Source: an uncultured Collinsella sp.
GTDB taxonomy: Bacteria > Actinomycetota > Coriobacteriia > Coriobacteriales > Coriobacteriaceae
Assembly (NCBI GenBank): GCA_900752015.1
Contig: CAADTZ010000014.1
Location: forward strand, 1 to 33,911
DNA length: 33,911 nt
Reading direction: 5' to 3'
This document shows, one piece after another, positions 31,184 to 33,911 of the stretch; position 1 is the first letter of the stretch, and every line of letters begins with the position of its first letter. A model generated the notes under the pieces. It saw only the letters and a program-made list of their open reading frames with translations, made no database searches and was not told the origin of the DNA. A program made the translations under genes and the position numbers.

Positions 31184-32116
31184 ATGATTTACACGCTCAC
31201 TGCAAATCCCGCCATTGACTACAACATCGCCTGCGACGGCCTTGCTGCCAACACCGTCACGCGTACCCGTAACGCCGTCTACACGCCCAACGGCAAGGGT
31301 CTCAACGTCTCGTTCACCCTCGATCACTACGGTGTTGACACCACGATCCTGGGCTTTTTCGCCGGCTTCTCGGGCGAGTTTATCGTTAAGGGCGCCGAGG
31401 CCCTGGGCGTGCCCGTCAAGCCCGTTTGGACCGACGGCATCACGCGCGTCAACGTGTTCCTCAATGCCGGACCCGACACCGAGTACAACATGGTCAACGC
31501 CGGTGCCGCCATCAACGAGGCCAACGAGCAGGAGATGTTTGAGCTCATCGATTCGCTCGATGACATGACCTGCCTGGTCATCAGCGGCTCGCTGCCTCCC
31601 AACACTTCCGAGGGCTTCTTGGCCGAGGTCCTGCGCCGCGTCAAGGCCAAGGGGGCCGAGTTCGTCCTCGACATCTCGAGCCATCAGCTGGCAGACCTCA
31701 TTGCCATGGAGCCGCTGCTGATCAAGCCCAATGACGACGAGCTGCTCGACATCTTTGGCATTAAGGTGAGCGGTGGCGACGATGAGTCCGTCAAGGGCGC
31801 TATGGCCGAGCTGCACGCTAAGGGCGCCAAGAACGTGCTGCTGACCCTCGGTGGCGCCGGTGCGTACTTCTCCAACGGCGAGCACATCTGGTTTGCCAAT
31901 CGCACCTTCGACGTCAAGCTGCTGTCGACGGTGTGCGCCGGCGATTCCTCGCTCGCTGCCTTCCTGTCCGTATGGCACGACGCTCCCGAGCGCGTCGAGG
32001 ATGCCCTCCGTCTGTCGATGGCCACCGGCGCCAACGTGGTCGAGTGCCCGGGCCTGGGCGACTTTGCCAAGGTGGACGAATATAAGAAGCACATCGAGGT
32101 TCGTCAGGTCTGCTAG
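31184..32116 (+). CDS. fruK: 1-phosphofructokinase-like PfkB kinase, copy 2
   Basis: Paralogue of the preceding kinase with the same 310-residue length. Shared features: IYTLTANPAID, NGKGLNVS (36-43), LGFFAGFSGEFIV, WTDGITRVN, ISGSLPP, LLIKPNDDE, LTLGGAGAYFSNGE and VCAGDSSLAAF (250-260) with base D254. Its motifs, notably LGGAGA and GDS, are closer to the PfkB consensus than those of copy 1. AAGGA 6 nt upstream fixes the ATG at 31184; a longer frame starting 15 nt before is less likely. It has its own -10 and its own terminator. The two may differ in substrate (fructose-1-P versus tagatose-6-P) or in regulation; sequence alone does not decide. Confidence 0.88.
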   Translation: MIYTLTANPAIDYNIACDGLAANTVTRTRNAVYTPNGKGLNVSFTLDHYGVDTTILGFFAGFSGEFIVKGAEALGVPVKPVWTDGITRVNVFLNAGPDTEYNMVNAGAAINEANEQEMFELIDSLDDMTCLVISGSLPPNTSEGFLAEVLRRVKAKGAEFVLDISSHQLADLIAMEPLLIKPNDDELLDIFGIKVSGGDDESVKGAMAELHAKGAKNVLLTLGGAGAYFSNGEHIWFANRTFDVKLLSTVCAGDSSLAAFLSVWHDAPERVEDALRLSMATGANVVECPGLGDFAKVDEYKKHIEVRQVC

Positions 32117-32138
32117 CCGCATCGAAAAATCGCTGCCG

Positions 32139-32174
32139 AACACCCGCTTTGGATCTCCGAGGCGGGTGTTTTTT
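32139..32174 (+). terminator. Terminator after the second kinase gene
   Basis: aacacccgc/gcgggtgtt 9-bp stem with a 14-nt loop and a run of six T. Confidence 0.88.
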
Positions 32175-32311
32175 GCTCGCTGAACGCATATGGCGTCTGC
32201 TGTCTCGTTTTATGGAATTGACGACGCGATTGCGTGTGCGCGCTTTCTCGTTTCTTGTTAGACTTCTTGAGAACCATCGATTAACGCTCACAAGTGCAGG
32301 AGGCCATAGGC

Positions 32312-33706
32312 ATGTGCAATGTTTCGCTCAACGGTAATCAACCGTCCGATGCGTCCCTGTGCGTCCTGCGCGCGCTTGAGGCGGCTGGTCTTGAGGCTTG
32401 GTACGTGGGCGGTTGGGTGCGCGACGCCCTGATGGGGTGCCCCAGCCACGATGTTGATATGTGCTGTAGCGGCCTGTGGCAGGAGTCCAAGGCGGCGCTC
32501 GAGGCCGCCGGCATCGCGGTTGTGGAGTCGGGTATTAAATTTGGCGGAATCACGGCTATTTCCGATGGCGAGCGTATCGAGGTCACCACGTACCGTTTGG
32601 ATGGCTTTTACACCGATGGTCGCCATCCCCAGAGTGTGGAGCGTGCCGCCTCGCTCGAGGACGATCTGGCGCGCCGCGACTTTACCGTCAACGCCATGGC
32701 CTGGCATCCCGAGCGCGGGCTTGTCGACCGCTACGACGGCCAGGGTGACTTGGAGCGCAAGTTGATTCGCGCTGTCGGCGATCCCAAGCGTCGCTTTAAC
32801 GAGGACGCCCTGCGCATGTTGCGTGCGGTGCGCTTTGCCTGCCGCCTGGACTTTATGATTGAGCCCGAGACTAAGCGAGCGCTTGCCGAGTGCGCGCCGC
32901 TGCTCGACGCCGTGGCGCGCGAGCGTGTGGGTATTGAGCTCGAGGGCATTCTTTCGACCGGTCATGGGGGAGACGCGATGCTGCGCTACCCCGAGCTCAT
33001 CTGCGCCGCCGTGCCCGAGTTGGCAGCGGGTCGCGGGTTTGATCAGCGCAGTGTCTATCATGCGTTTAACGTCTACGAGCATATCGCCCGTGTGCTTACG
33101 GTGGCGGGGGAGCTCGCGCTGTGTGACGGCGTCGCGCCCTCGTCGAGCCTTATGTGGGCGGCGTTTTTGCACGATGTGTCCAAGCCCGAGTGTTTCACGG
33201 TCGATCACGCCGGCAGCGGACACTTCTACGGTCATCCCGAGCTCGGCGCCAAGAAAGCGCGCGTCATTATGGATCGCCTGGCGCTCTCGCACGACCTGGT
33301 GCGCGACGTGTGCCTGCTCATCAAATATCACGACAAGCCGCTGCGCCCCGAGCGCTCCTGCCTGCTCAATATGATGCGCGCGCTTTCGGGCGAGGGCGTC
33401 GACACGCCGCGTTTGATGGACGAGCTCATGGATCTTAAGCGTGCCGACACGCTCGGCAAGGCCCCGTCGTGCTTCTATTACGTTGAGACGATTGAGGAGA
33501 TGCGCGCGATGGCGCACGAGCTGCTGAAGGCGGGGGAGCCCTATACGCTCAAGATGCTCGCCATCAACGGCGGCGACCTGATCCGTGCCGGAGTCAAGCC
33601 CGGGCCGGAACTGGGGCAGCTACTCAACTCCGCCCTCGACGCCGTGATCGAAGACAACATCCCCAACGAGCGCGAAGCTCTTTTGGTCCATCTCAACTTG
33701 AATTAG
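32312..33706 (+). CDS. cca: CCA-adding tRNA nucleotidyltransferase
   Basis: Adds or repairs the 3' CCA of tRNAs. The class II nucleotidyltransferase head has YVGGWVRDAL and the metal-binding D47 and D49 in HDVDM, then RRDFTVNAMAW, RFNEDALRMLRAVRFACRLDF, and a C-terminal HD domain (FLHDVSKPECF followed by HFYGHPELGAKKA). Length 464 is typical of actinobacterial Cca/PcnB-like enzymes with an HD domain. The ATG at 32312 follows AGGAGG by 8 nt; a GTG at 32294 overlaps that site and is rejected. Poly(A) polymerase is the other activity in this family, but the genome style and HD domain favour Cca. The tRNA downstream is in its own transcript. Confidence 0.92.
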   Translation: MCNVSLNGNQPSDASLCVLRALEAAGLEAWYVGGWVRDALMGCPSHDVDMCCSGLWQESKAALEAAGIAVVESGIKFGGITAISDGERIEVTTYRLDGFYTDGRHPQSVERAASLEDDLARRDFTVNAMAWHPERGLVDRYDGQGDLERKLIRAVGDPKRRFNEDALRMLRAVRFACRLDFMIEPETKRALAECAPLLDAVARERVGIELEGILSTGHGGDAMLRYPELICAAVPELAAGRGFDQRSVYHAFNVYEHIARVLTVAGELALCDGVAPSSSLMWAAFLHDVSKPECFTVDHAGSGHFYGHPELGAKKARVIMDRLALSHDLVRDVCLLIKYHDKPLRPERSCLLNMMRALSGEGVDTPRLMDELMDLKRADTLGKAPSCFYYVETIEEMRAMAHELLKAGEPYTLKMLAINGGDLIRAGVKPGPELGQLLNSALDAVIEDNIPNEREALLVHLNLN

Positions 33707-33770
33707 CTACCCAGTTTACCTGTGTGTTCCATAACCTGCCGACAATTTTTCGGCAATTTGGAATTTCTTC

Positions 33771-33799
33771 TTGCGCTGACGTTTTTTGTCCCGTAATAT
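33771..33799 (+). promoter_or_regulatory. Promoter of the tRNA-Glu gene
   Basis: TTGCGC (33771-33776), an exact 17-bp spacer and TAATAT (33794-33799), placing transcription start near 33806, 28 nt before the mature tRNA. The weak hairpin tgccga/tcggca at 33737-33755 may be the cca transcript end. Confidence 0.65.
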
Positions 33800-33833
33800 A
33801 TTTCCTCGCAGCACGGCAGTGCAGATGTCATGT

Positions 33834-33910
33834 GGCCCGTTCGTCTAGCGGTTTAGGACGCCGCCCTCTCAAGGCGGAGATCACCAGTTCGAATCTGGTA
33901 CGGGCTACCA
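33834..33910 (+). tRNA. tRNA-Glu (anticodon CTC), CCA encoded
   Basis: Cloverleaf: acceptor GGCCCGT with ACGGGCT (one G:U at the end), D arm with GTCTAGCGGTTTAGGAC, anticodon stem CCGCC/GGCGG around loop CTCTCAA (anticodon CTC, reading GAG), T arm ACCAGTTCGAATCTGGT, discriminator A and encoded CCA. The D-arm and anticodon-stem sequence match the usual bacterial tRNA-Glu pattern. Confidence 0.96.
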
Positions 33911-33911
33911 C

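Noticed and set aside
33737..33755. Strong terminator after cca
   Set aside because: Only a 6-bp stem with a poor T-run; kept as a weak possibility within the tRNA promoter entry.

Overview
The window looks like a chromosomal segment of a Coriobacteriia actinobacterium, most likely Collinsella or a close relative. This is inferred from the GC-rich coding style with frequent GTG/TTG starts, the mix of actinobacterial and Firmicutes-like gene order, a SigB/SigF-type sigma factor without sporulation genes, and a full fructose-type PTS. No database search was possible, so the genus is a judgement. Nearly everything is on the + strand and is core housekeeping; no phage, IS element, integrase or CRISPR array was seen.

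Layout, left half. The 3' end of ileS (1-1083) is followed by two RNA hairpins, one about 99 nt long and almost fully paired. Then come lspA-rluD (coupled by TAATG), a GT2 membrane glycosyltransferase, a small A24 prepilin-peptidase-like protein, dgt and rarA. A four-gene operon follows (DUF948-like membrane coiled coil, degenerate RsbW-like protein, SigB/SigF-type sigma factor, AI-2E family transporter) and ends at a strong terminator. Next is alaS-ruvX-mltG-yqeG-aroK-aroB', where the last gene encodes a 3-dehydroquinate synthase fold that has lost its recognisable metal-binding and catalytic residues.

Layout, middle. A structured leader precedes an M24 peptidase (pepQ/papB type) with its own terminator. 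Then efp-asp23-nusB-xseB-tlyA-nadK-recN forms a tightly packed run resembling the Bacillus yqhT-efp...yqhY-nusB...xseB...yqxC...recN order, with xseA and folD absent. A bidirectional terminator, enclosed by an imperfect 30-nt inverted repeat, separates recN from a convergent RpiR-family regulator.

Layout, right half. The RpiR regulator diverges from a sugar uptake and phosphorylation cluster: a fructose-family PTS EIIBCA, HPr, EI and two tandem 310-residue 1-phosphofructokinase-like PfkB kinases. These genes are broken up by terminators and an attenuator-like hairpin, so they are several transcription units serving one pathway: PEP to EI to HPr to EIIA to EIIB to sugar-1-phosphate, then 1-phosphofructokinase. 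The window closes with cca (tRNA nucleotidyltransferase) and a tRNA-Glu(CTC) with an encoded CCA end and a good promoter.

Most notable: the degenerate AroB downstream of an intact AroK; the RsbW homologue lacking its ATP-binding boxes next to its sigma factor; the tandem PfkB kinases that share a CAGD in place of GAGD; and several unexplained structured intergenic elements (1083-1222, 4323-4363, 17637-17699, 24148-24309, 27561-27621). I see no clearly new multi-gene defence or mobile system.
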